Source: Saksenaea vasiformis B4078 (taxonomy: Eukaryota; Mucoromycota; Mucoromycetes; Mucorales; Saksenaeaceae). Taken from it: a stretch of DNA of 64,000 nt. The stretch covers positions 1 to 64,000 of the forward strand of contig JNDT01001359.1 of NCBI GenBank assembly GCA_000697055.1. The letters are read 5' to 3'. This document shows positions 44,523 through 55,009 of the stretch, one piece after another (position 1 is the stretch's first letter; every line of letters begins with the position of its first letter). The position numbers and the translations under genes were made by a program. The notes below the pieces were generated by a model, which saw only the letters and a program-made list of their open reading frames with translations, did no database searches and was not told the origin of the DNA.

Positions 44523-45986
44523 TCATTGAGGACGATGTGATGAGGGAGGATGTGCTATTTCGGGTAACGGTTTTTGAGCCAGTTCTTGTAGTCTCTTCTT
44601 TGCCCTGGGGTCGTCGTTGGCCGCGGCACGTTTATACCATCGTACTGCTTTTTCTAAATTTCGTTCGACGCCGATACCCACTTCTGTGAAGTAGCCTATA
44701 GCGTACTGGGCTTTCGGTAGGTTCTTCTCTGCAGCGTTGAGTGCCCATAAATAAGCTTGTGTTTCGGACGGATCGAGTACTTTGGGTGAGCCGAGGAGAT
44801 ACCAGGTTGTCATGGCAAAACAGGCTTCGGGGTGGCCTTGACGGGCGGCCATGGAATAGAAATGAATAGATAGGACGGGGTCTTTGTCGCAGGTGAGACG
44901 TCCGTACTCGTAGCATTCTCCCAGCCGGAAGGCAGAGGGAGCATAGCCAAACTCTTCGGCAGCGCGTGTATACAGTTGGACACAATAAGCTGGATCTGCA
45001 AACACCACGTGGTTTGTCCCTCGTTCATGCAACAAGGCCAATTCATGAATGGCATGCGGATATTCTTTTGTCGCTGCCTGGGCAGCGCGTTTCAACCACT
45101 TGACACCGTTGCGTGCATCTTTGGACACGCCCAATTGACCGTAGACGGCAATCATACCTAACCGGTACATGGCACCGGGATGGTTCAATGTGGCGGATTT
45201 TCTATATTGATGAACATGGTTTGTTTTCTTAAACAAGGTATAAAAAATACTTCTTCTTTTTTCTTTTCCTTTCTTCTTTCTTTCTTAAATAAAGAGAAAT
45301 GAAAAGAGAAAAAGGGGAAGTTTCTCAGGGACTGGTTTTACCGATAGAACTGAATGGCCTTGGCGTTATCTTTGCGGGTCCCTAGTCCTTCTTCATAACA
45401 CATTGCTGCCCTGAGGAAAAAAAAAAGAAAGGGAAAGACAAAAAAAGAAAGGCCAATGAGAGATCCAGGAGGCAACACATTTTTTTTTGATTTACCTGTA
45501 GGCTGCATTGGCATGGTGATGTTTAGAAGCCTGGAAAAAGAAAACAAAGGCTTTGTCAAAGCGTGGTTGTTCGTTTCTACTCAGCAAGCCTGAGGCATAC
45601 AGGTTCCCTAAGTAGTACTGTGCACTGGCATGGCCACGGCTTGCAACTTGTTTTAGCAATTTTTCAGCTTCGTCTAGATAGCACCATCGGTTTGGATCGG
45701 CCGGCTTGAGTGATTTGGCCATTTCCACCAAAAACATAGCAAAGTTACACCGGATGGTTGGATCCTTTGATTTCCTTGCATTTTCTTTGTACATATCGAT
45801 CGTTTGACCATAGGATAAAAGCGACGCTTGTGAACCCGTCCGCAAGTGTGAATGGTTTAGTAAAAAACCTACATTACCAGCAGCAGCAGTCAACAGGTCA
45901 CTGCGTTTAGGAACCAGCCCTAATGGTTTTTCTTCCTTCTTGTTGGTGTGAACATCGGACGTGTCTAGCGCTGGATCTAATTTCAT
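44523..45986 (-). CDS. Sel1-repeat protein, Skt5/Chs4-like (chitin synthase regulator family)
   Basis: 412-residue protein in three exons: 45496-45986, 45342-45410 and 44523-45201. From about residue 105 it consists of tandem Sel1-like helical repeats: AEKLLKQVASRGHASAQYYL, GNLYASG, AAMCYEEGLGTRKDNAKAIQ, LNHPGAMYRLGMIAVYG, VKWLKRAAQAA, PHAIHELALLHERG, YAPSAFRLGECYEYG, PVLSIHFYSMAARQGHPEAC, AQYAIGYFTEVGIGVERNLE, AVRWYKRAAANDDPRAKKRL. This arrangement matches fungal Skt5/Chs4 proteins, which recruit or activate chitin synthase III. The N-terminal 100 residues lack a domain, and I see no C-terminal CaaX box, so the chitin-synthase role is inferred from family only. Confidence 0.85.
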
Positions 45987-46271
45987 GGTAAAAAACTTCC
46001 TTTTTATGCTTCTTTGCGTTTCTTTAGATTAATATGAACAAAAAGAAGACAAATAAAGATTTTGCCTCGCGAAAATCTTTACAATCCCTCCATAACCAAA
46101 AATGGTGCGGCTTTCATGCAGTCACTCATAAACCAAAACACTGATGAGTTCCCGCACTCTTTTCTTTCAATCTCCTTCACCCCGGAAAACCTCCTCATTA
46201 TCAAGGAGTAAGGAACACACCCAAGTCGTTCCACACACTACTACTACGCGTACTGACCCCAACATCTTGTC
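45987..46271. promoter_or_regulatory. Divergent promoter region, Sel1 protein and TMEM14
   Basis: 285 bp between divergent start codons. No specific element identified. Confidence 0.4.
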
Positions 46272-46752
46272 ATGTCAGTCATGACAGACCATTTAGGCTA
46301 TGCTTATGGCGCACTCATCTTGACAGGTGGTGCAGTAGGCTTCTTTAAAGGTAAAACAAGAAAAAAAAGCAAATAGCACTTTATAAAACACTCCATTATT
46401 ATTAGCTGGTAGTGTAGTTTCGTTGCTATCAGGACTGGTGTTTAGTGCAGCCGCCACTTATGGGGCTTACCTTACTTCGACCGACCCAAGAAACGTGACA
46501 TTATCCTTGGGTAAAAAGAAAACGAAGAAAAAGAAGAAATGTGCTTACTAAATAGATTGGTATAAATATATAGTGGTCAGTTCCATTTTGTTGATTGTCA
46601 TGGGTACGCGGTTTAGCCGGTCAGGAAAAATCATGCCAGCCGGTGTTGTGTCCCTACTAAGGTAAATAAAGGGTCGGATCCAAGGATAAACTGACATGTT
46701 ATTTTTTAGTTTGCTTATGGTGATTCGTTATAGTCTAAGACTGCTTCACTAA
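46272..46752 (+). CDS. TMEM14 family small membrane protein
   Basis: 104-residue protein in four exons: 46272-46350, 46406-46510, 46574-46661, 46710-46752. It is nearly all hydrophobic: YAYGALILTGGAVGFFKAG, VVSLLSGLVFSAAATYGAYL, VSSILLIVMGTRFSRSGKIM and PAGVVSLLSLLMVIRYSLRL. The Gly-rich first helix and the RFxxSGKIMPAG loop are TMEM14/UPF0136 signatures. Members sit in mitochondrial inner membrane or ER; TMEM14C in animals moves a haem precursor, but the fungal role is not known. A second in-frame ATG at 46281 could also be used. Confidence 0.9.
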
Positions 46753-46810
46753 ATGCAATAGGGAATAAAAAGAAAAAAAATATATAAAATAAAATAAATG
46801 CTTTTCTTTG

Positions 46811-46836
46811 CGTGTGTGTGTGTGTGTGTGTGTGTG
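46811..46836. repeat. (GT)n microsatellite
   Basis: Uninterrupted GT repeat of about 12 units in the 3' flank of the TMEM14 gene. Confidence 0.9.
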
Positions 46837-47008
46837 CATCAGGGGAGGGGGGTTAATTACAGAGAAACAAAAAAGTGATACAGAGCAAATTCCAACCAGG
46901 ACGGGAAAATAGCCATCCAACTTTTTTCTTATACCCTATGAAAGGGGAACCTCTTCCAAAAAAGACAGAGACAGAGAGACAGATAAGGTAACACGTGGCG
47001 TATCCATG

Positions 47009-48432
47009 TCAACCATCGGATCTCACACAGCCTTCCTGTGTATCAATGATAATTTTGTTGCCAGTGGGTGTAGCAATGTAGACCAAATGCATCTTATCTT
47101 CAGGAGACATGTCCAGCAAATGTCCAGGAGGTAAAAACATAAGAAATCCACGTATCAACCAGGGTTTTCCTCGAAACAGCATCGTGACACGCTCTAGTAC
47201 CTGTGGGGTATTGATTCTGCAACCATCATCAGAGGGCTGTCTTGTCATTTTGAAGAAGAAAGAAAAAAGCTTACTTTTCGGATCGGAAATCGTTCATTAT
47301 ACCAAGAAACTGGTGAAATGTATCTGGTTCGTTAGCATAATCGTGTTTTATTTGTTCCAGATAGCTGACAGCATCTTGAAGTCCTCTTGTTCCATTTTGT
47401 TTTTCTGCTGTTTGTTTGGATGGCGGTGAGGGGGTAAGGGATGTCGTTGTTGTCGTTGTCGTGGTTGCTGCTGTTGATGTTGTTGTGGTGTTGTTGTTGT
47501 CGTTGTTGTGTAATGAAGTTTGGGCTACAGTTTGATTCATGCTACGGAAATCCTTACCAAAAAGACCTTCGATGAGACGGAAGACCTACAGACTGGTTTG
47601 CGACTATTTTTTTAATAAACAATGTCGGATTTACCTCATCCACCTGTTTCTCCTCAACAGGCTTATCTGATGAAGATTTTCGTTCCTGTTCTCCTCTCAG
47701 TACCGTCCGTACCCACATTAATGCATACTGTGTTTTTTCTGCGCCTGATTTTCCACGAGATATTAGTTTGGCCCAACCAGTGGCTACCAATGCCCTGCCC
47801 AAGTCTTCATTTTGTGCGAATTTTGCCAGCAAGGCGCGTTTTGAGCATTCCGGTTTTCGCGTTTGCCATGATTTGGTATGATCCTGATCAAGTGCCATTT
47901 TCCTTCCTATGCGACGCGCATCTGCGGCAGGTGAACGTCCTAAATGATCGCCGGAATCCAGGGTGAATTTCATATAGATATCCTGTCGGTGGGAGAATTT
48001 GGAAGCCTGCATATAGTGTTCTACAGAGGCCCAAGCATGGTCATCGATATGGAGTAAGACCAATTGAGCAGGGTTCATATCGGCAAGGGGCGAACCGTGC
48101 TTGCTGGTACTGGTATTTCTCATATAATCGTTGGACAGCATCCGCCGCCAATGAGGGAAGTTTGCGCGAAGGTAGGAGTAACTATTATTGAGGATATCGT
48201 TTGTCGGACATGTTTCGCCTTTCAGCGATCCAGGTTGCTCCGGTTCGGCTTGAATATCAAGCAAAAAGGTGGTATCGTGTCTGTAATCTTGACCAAATGA
48301 TTGTTGTTTTACCGGATCGTTATAATCAGGTTCGGGGGAACTGGGTGGTGTCGCTGTATCTGGTTCATCATGGTCAACAATAAAATCGTTGGTTGATTGT
48401 TCGTTGCAAGTATTTACGTCCGTTCCTGCCAT
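47009..48432 (-). CDS. NADAR (YbiA-like) domain fused to a Sin3-type PAH domain
   Basis: 438-residue predicted protein in three exons: 47635-48432, 47275-47585, 47009-47216. Residues ~95-245 form a NADAR/YbiA-like fold: FPHWRRMLSNDY, DDHAWASVEHYMQASKF, HLGRSPAADARRIGRKMAL, CSKRALLAKFAQNEDLGRAL and VATGWAKLI; such domains act on ADP-ribose-like or riboflavin-pathway compounds. After one intron the frame continues as VFRLIEGLFGKDF, a Thr-rich spacer, and a paired amphipathic helix: LQDAVSYLEQIKHDYANEP, FHQFLGIMNDFR, INTPQVLERVTMLFRG, LIRGFLMFLPPGH, as in Sin3 co-repressors. The joining intron (47586-47634) is canonical and in phase, which supports one protein. Two adjacent genes are still possible, since an ATG precedes the Thr-rich spacer. 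Confidence 0.72.
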
Positions 48433-51103
48433 GACTTTAGCTCAAAAGCGCATGGAACGTCCCCCAGGTTTCTTTTTTTTTTTGTACGGCCTTGGAAATA
48501 GTCACAAATTTCGGCAAAGGGTTGCCTTGGTAGCCATCCAACAACGCATCATGATTTCAAGAAAAAATAAAATAAAAAGGTCTCTTTACACCCACATGGG
48601 ATAGTCTCGCATTGAATAAGATGAATTCAACATTTGATGAAGAAGTTCCGAGGTTTTACCATGCGAAAGGTCAAAGTGGGGCTGCGGGCAAGTGTTTGTA
48701 CCACGTAAAAGCCAATCATGTACAATCTAGTGTTACACACACCACACCAAGCCGAGTGAATGTTTAAGAAAAGTCTTGACGACGTGTTTATGGGTCAAAC
48801 GAAATGGAGGAATATGGCAAAAAGAAAAAAGAAATAATGGTCACGAATCCTATTCGTCAGTTTAATAAAGAGGATGGAGAGGTTTCTTTCCCAACATCCT
48901 GAATCATTACTAAAAGCGAAATTCGGGAAAAAAAAGTGAAGAAAACCCAGATGGAAATCGATCTGGAAAGAAAAATTTGAAAGACTCCGAGGATTTTGAT
49001 GATGCATAGCTTAAGGGGAGAAAAGATGGAAGCAGTCGACGAAAAAAAAAGCGCAGATGCTGACCCTCATCAGCGGGATATGAAATATAGTCAGCGACCC
49101 TTTCGACACAGAAAACGGTGTATGACGAAACCATCGACCAATGATCTACAAACTCTTGGAGTAGGAACTGCACAGAGCAGATGATCGGATTGGGGTGGAA
49201 ACCGGTGTACCACACACACCAACTTGAAACATTTCAGTAATATAAAGCAACTGCACTGTCATTTCTCTTATGCATTTAACCTGATCTATTTGTCATCCGT
49301 GTTACCTTTGCGACAGCATCGAGATTTTTCCCGGATGCAAAACAAAAAAAAAAGATGTGTTGAGGTACACCAGGCAAAAGGACTTAAATCTGGTGAAACG
49401 TCGGACGACGGAGACCATGTTGCCAAGAGAATGATTGCAAAGCATCGAGATGACATCTAGGATGATACAACAGAAAAGAAGTGACGTATGTTCTCAACAA
49501 AAGAAGAAAAAGAATTCAGATTTCACCATGAAATCTGAAACAGTACGCAAAGGGACGCATGTTTGAAATGATTTGCTTCACAGAGCACCTGTGTAACGTT
49601 GCTTGGATCCATTTGTTTCCCTCAAGCGATCATGTACGACGTGCTGAAAGAACACGCAATAGAAAAACGTGTGTTCTGAAAAGAGCGTCCTTCCCAGACG
49701 TAGATCAGGATATGGCCTTTGAAATCATTAGTCATCTGGCTGTCAGATCAATTGGATTTGCTGCCAACAGGAAGTGGCAACGTCATCATCGCTAGATCCT
49801 CTTTATCCGAAAAGCGCAGCATGACGGTAAGTGAAAAAGTTTTATTTAGAATGAGGAATTGGTATGACATGCGATGATGAAGTAGATAACAAGATGGGAT
49901 CCGTCGTACAAATTTATTGCCGGCCAAACGTCAAGTATGCGGGGAAAGGGAGATACAGTAAGGAATTTGCCAAGATCTTCATGGTATTGCACTTGATTAG
50001 TTAATTGATTTCTATTCTCATGTCAATTTAGTGTGTACAAAAGAGAGTTGATAAGAATAGATTGTAATTATAGCAATTCCAGGAATTGAATATTGCCACA
50101 GATGTAGAAAACATTCCATTTTGAAATAAGGTGCTACACATCTTACGTATGCACATAACGCACACACAGAAAAAAAAAGGGAACTGCGTGGCTCTGTGGG
50201 ACCATTTATAGGATGCGCTTTACATTTGATTTATCTATGCAATGGCATGTAGGCACACACACGCATGTACAGGTACAAAGAAAACGGAAACATAGCAACC
50301 AAGTGTAACAGAAAAAAGGGTTGTCCACTTCCCTTTTTGCGTGACATTACACGCAGGTGTGGCGAAGCCGTGAATCACAGCCACATCAGTGGCGGGCCGT
50401 AGGAGAGAAAGCCAAATGCAGCTCACGTAAAAACGATGAGATGGATGAATGATATTTCGGCAAAGAACATGAAAAATAGAATTGGAGAGTTAAATAGCCG
50501 CGTTAAACTACGCAACGTACTAGTTTATAACATAGCAACCCATTCTAGGAAGTCATTAGGGTCAAGGATTCATCTTAGTTGGAAAAAAGGTTTTATCTCG
50601 GGAAAAACGTGGCAAATTGTAAGTCATCAGTATCTGAAAGGGAATGGGTTAAATTACCGGCCCATTCCATTTGGATCGGAACTTACGGATAAAAAAAAAT
50701 CAACAAATGATTATTGGAAAAAGACAAACTGTAATACTTATAAAAAAAGAATACCGAGAAGAAAGAGTAACCATTGGCTTGGCATTTGTGGAAAAAGAGA
50801 GACATCTCCTCCGTCTGGCCATGACTCCGGTGGGGATTGTTAAGTTGAGGTATTTAGCCGTCCAGTGTAACGGGGGATCCCTTCTACCGGACCTATCGCT
50901 TTTTCCGGTAACAGACAGAGAGAGCAAAAAAAAAAAAAGAGAGGGCCCATTCTGATCTGGAAAAAAGTCATGACGCTATGGAAATAGTCACCTTCCCCGG
51001 GACCCTCATCAAACCTTCCCGAACTATAAAAAATATCGTTTCTTTCTCTTCCTCTTTTTTCTTCTCTTCTTTTAGATCTTTTTCCCCTTTTTCTATATTA
51101 ACA
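48433..51103. other. 2.7-kb intergenic region, no gene recognised
   Basis: Frames such as 50436-50843 (plus) have no motif. TATAAAAAA at about 51025 and the CT-rich leader after it probably form the promoter of the GATA-like gene. Confidence 0.5.
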
Positions 51104-52311
51104 ATGGACATTTCACCTGTATTAAATCATCCACCCGTCACTCCGCCTTATGAATGTCAGAAAACAACTACGACAGATCAATCTTCTTTTTTCAATCATC
51201 CTAGTTCTATTTTACGCCCGATTCATCGTAGTGCGTTTCATCGAGTGCACCCACCATCACCACCCGAATTAGTGCATGATAGTGAGGAAGAAGAAGAAGA
51301 TCTACTATCATCACCATCGTTGTCACCACATAGTTTGATGAAACAGCAGGGGTTAAATCACCGCTCGGCCCCTGATGACGAGATGATGGAACGTCCGTGC
51401 ATGCGAAGAAAATCAATGCCACTCAGATCTCCTTCTGTTGTTCATGATCCATTTCAATCTTCCGCTGTCGATAAAAGTATTGTATTTCAACTTGATTCAA
51501 ACTGTTTTCCTGTCTGTACCTCTCAAGTGATCTCGGGTGAATCATTACTATCTGCGCTGCGCAGAAGAGTGGCTGTGGCACGAAAACAAAAACGAACCAG
51601 ATTGTCGGCGTATCGACCGAGTAGAAAACCCACGCAAATCCAGATACCCAAGGCAAGACATCCAAAAATGGAAACTCGCTCCTATTTTTATGATCCCTTG
51701 ACCACTTCCACTATCACGAACACACCAACCGACCACCGACCCTGGATCGAGCCCTCCGAAAATCAATCTATCATGGATCAAAAAAAATCAACGAAACCAA
51801 CCGCCTCATCCGCTGGAAGACCATCTCGTGTCAAAGGACCCTGTCAGGCCTGTCAGGAGACTTCTGACGGATGCATGCGTAAAGCGTTCAACTGGCCGTT
51901 CCCATCTAGTTCAATTTTCAATGACAAGGGAAAACCCTTTGTTTACCTTTGTAACAAATGTGGTTTAAGGTATAGGAAAAACATAACGAAGCATCATTCT
52001 TCATTTTTATTTAACACATCTGTCTTTTTAGGTATAACAAAAGCGGAGGAAGTGTCTGTCGTCACTGTCGATGGGTCTTTTGTAAAGAAGAAAAACGAAA
52101 GGCAATGCAGCATATTGATCAGATGCGACGTTCTCGTCCCGATGGCCGGGTGGATCCAAATGAACTCATTGAAAACTTTGTGTGTACACCAAAGTACTGG
52201 ACATGCGGTCGACCTTGGAAAGTCGGTTGGGTCCTGAATGGTGAAGATGACTCTCTTGATGATGATGAAATGGATGATACAACTTACCGATCACCCTCAC
52301 CCTCACACTAA
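51104..52311 (+). CDS. GATA-like zinc-finger protein
   Basis: 381-residue protein in two exons (51104-51969, 52032-52311), probable DNA-binding regulator. The finger lies near residues 245-310: GPCQACQETSDGCMRKAFNW, then LCNKCGLRYNKSGGSVCRHC. The CxxC-x(~)-W-x-LCNxCGLRYNK pattern is GATA-type, but the first loop is longer than the usual 17-18 residues and is followed by an extra CxxC (CRHC), so it is an atypical member. The N-terminal half is Ser/Pro-rich and the C terminus acidic (EDDSLDDDEMDD). The start MDISPVLNHPP is chosen because it follows a pyrimidine-rich leader; an upstream in-frame ATG at 50978 would add a stretch encoded by that leader. Confidence 0.78.
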
Positions 52312-53060
52312 AAACATTCATTCGTTCGTTTGTTGATAATCATAACTTCCCTTCTCCTTCTCCTACTCCTCCTACTTTTCTCCTCCTTCTTTTCTTCTTC
52401 TTTTCTTCCCTTCAAAATGTACATATATCACCCATAGCTCCGTTCCCCTTTTTAAAGTAAAGAAGAGAAAAAAGAAAGCCTGTATTTCTGGAATGGTCCA
52501 TTCCCCTCGCGTTAAATGCATAGCATAAATCATTGCCTTGGCACACAACAGTAAATCTTGGCGGGAAAGGAATGGATAAACATTTTCCCGTGTGAATGCA
52601 GAAATGCTGGACTGACATCATGACACGTCAAAACCAGTTTGACCGAGACATAGCAAAAAAAAAAAGAAGAAAGAATTTGCAGTAGTGTGATATACTAATG
52701 GTTGGAGGAAAAGAGCTGCTCAACTGAGTAACAAAGGATAAGAGAGGATCGCGACCTAGACTGGAACCTTCATCCGAAGGTTCAACATCAGCAAGGAAAT
52801 AGGTCTGTTTTATTCAGACCAGGCCAGGTAAGTGAACAAGAAACAGTTGACGTAACCATTGTAACATAGCGCTTCCAAACCTCATTTTTGATTGATTCAT
52901 TCACTTGTGGCACGAAGACCAACATTTTTTTTTTAGATCCAACAACCTAAACTTAATACACGTGTAATCCAATAGGGTCACATGGGAAACAAAGAAGATG
53001 CGGGAACACTGAACCGGCATGGTTTTGTTATTTTGCAAGGAGCCTGCCCTTTTTATTTGT
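52312..53060. other. Convergent intergenic region
   Basis: A long CT-rich tract at 52345-52410 follows the GATA-like gene. No gene recognised. Confidence 0.5.
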
Positions 53061-54085
53061 TTATGCTTTTGTAATCTTGACCGTAGCAGGTCCATCAACA
53101 CCGCGCAAGATCACCTTTCTGTTCTTGCCTTCTTCAACAATTTCAAGTTGACCCTGGCCGGTTACATTGGCCTTGACACCGTTAGGATACATCTTGCCGG
53201 AGATCAACCAAGAGACTTCTCCTTGGCCATCTACTTGCACTGTATGTTCACGCTTGGCATGATCGAATGTTTCCGATTTGTAGATAGCAGTACATGTTTG
53301 TGTGGTGGGTGGGAATCCGTGCTCCTTTATATAATCAACCACCTTGCCAGCACAAAGAGGAACTTGAAGTTGAACGCTCTTAAGGAAAGACGCGGGGATA
53401 GATCCCGCAAGATCAACTTGCGTAATATAAGTCACTCCAACACCACCTTCTGTCTGGTAAATCTTCCATCCAGAGATCTTGAGGTCGCCACGGACACACT
53501 TGGCCACAGGAGGGATAGTGCTGTCCTCAACAGAAGACATCACAACGTAACAGACGTCATCGTTGATGTCACGAATGGAGCATGCCGCAAAGTCACGAGG
53601 GCTAGAGAAAGGAAGACAGAAAGCCGTAAGTCTTCACCTCCCAAAGAGCAATCTTTCTCATTTTTCTTTTTTACCTGACAGGCCATGGAGACTTGAGCTT
53701 GACCCAGAAAAGAGATTCGTAAACGGTGAAGAGTTCCTTGACCTCAGAAACATCGTACTTCTCGTCCCCTACGCAGAAGAGCACGACGGTTGGTTCTTCT
53801 GTTGCTCATTCCTTACTATCATCGACAACACTTACAGATCTTTCGGCAGCCAGGAAGAGTAGCCACTGAGGCGACATCCTTGACGGTGTATTCGGTGGTG
53901 TTGAAAACAATGTCACCACGTACGATAGGAATGGCAGCGCCAGGCACTTCCTTGCTGTAGAGTTTAACACCATCTTTCTCGGAAGAAAAGGTCCAGCCAT
54001 CCAACGAGGCGGAGAGTTCCTTGAACTGCTCCAAAGCTTGACGGTTGTGAGCAGCGTGGCGGTTGTTGGATTCAATCACGGGCAT
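53061..54085 (-). CDS. START-domain lipid-binding protein
   Basis: 294-residue protein in three exons: 53836-54085, 53675-53768, 53061-53601. Nearly the whole length is a START domain: LDGWTFSSEKDGVKLYSKEV, IPIVRGDIVF, VKDVASVATLPGCRKIWDEK, YESLFWVKLKSPWPVSPRDF, AACSIRDINDDVCYVVMSSV, RGDLKISGWKIYQTEGGVGV, TYITQVDLAGSIPASFLKSV. The START pocket carries a lipid between membranes. The last ~90 residues (VDGQGEVSWLISGKMYPNGV) look like an additional small beta domain. No membrane anchor or targeting signal is seen, so a cytosolic transfer protein is likely; the ligand is unknown. Confidence 0.85.
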
Positions 54086-55009
54086 GGTAGTTGTATGTAC
54101 AAAGAGATAAAGGTGTGAAAGGAAAGAAAATAGATTGGATTTTTATACAGCTTGTCAGTGTAACCTTGTGTTACAATGTGGAGAAAGCATAATGTGGTAC
54201 CACTGCATGTGAAAAATGAACAAGACGCGTTCGTTTTCATATGCTTCTTGCGGGGTTTCCCCTGGAAAATGTGGGTAAAATGCGAAGAAAAGAAAGAAGA
54301 AGAACCGCAGCGGAACAAACCATGAATAGGACATAAAGTAGACACTTGTTTGTTAGCAATTTCTCACAATAGCAACGCTTCCAAACCCCTCCTCCCTCCT
54401 TTTGGAATGGGACCTAGGTCCCCCGCCATATTTCATTAATCTATTCTTTCAAACTGTGATTTTTCCACGGACCATTCTTCCTTCTTTTTCCAAAGAAACA
54501 CTTGCCATCATCAAGACACCACGTGGAGAAGGACAAAAATAATCAAAGGCCAAGTCCAGATTAGTTGCCAAGCAAAACAGGATGTTATCTTCTTTGGGGA
54601 TCGAACAGTGGTCAAGGAAGAAAAAAAAAAGGTTGTCAAGGTAGATCCATACACAATGGTTGCCCCGCGCCCCCGTTCTCTCACACACTCGTTCCCTGAG
54701 CTCCGACATTATCACGGACCAAGCATGCCACGCCCTTATTTTATTTTATGGTTTACCCGGTTCAACAAAATGGGTCTCTGCGTGTACTATTCCGTTTATC
54801 CCGCCCGATCAAACATGTTCACTGTTCTTAGGGATCGATGCAAATCATCCTCAGTTGTATTTTTAGCTGCCACTAAAATAGCATGGAATTTATTTGGAAA
54901 GAAAAAGGAGAAGAATATTATTGGTGTCCAGCAACATCGTTATGTAAAAAGAACAGGATGGTGTGATGGGAAGAAAAAGAAGAAAATAAGGGTATACGTT
55001 GTTGTTTTT
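54086..55009. other. Intergenic, no gene recognised
   Basis: Upstream of the START gene and downstream of the TBC gene. A 135-codon plus-strand frame at 54608-55015 lacks motifs and is dominated by Lys-rich low complexity. Confidence 0.45.

Noticed and set aside
50436..50843. 135-codon plus-strand ORF upstream of the GATA-like gene
   Set aside because: Lys/Arg-rich composition from A-rich DNA, no motif, and no splice or promoter context.
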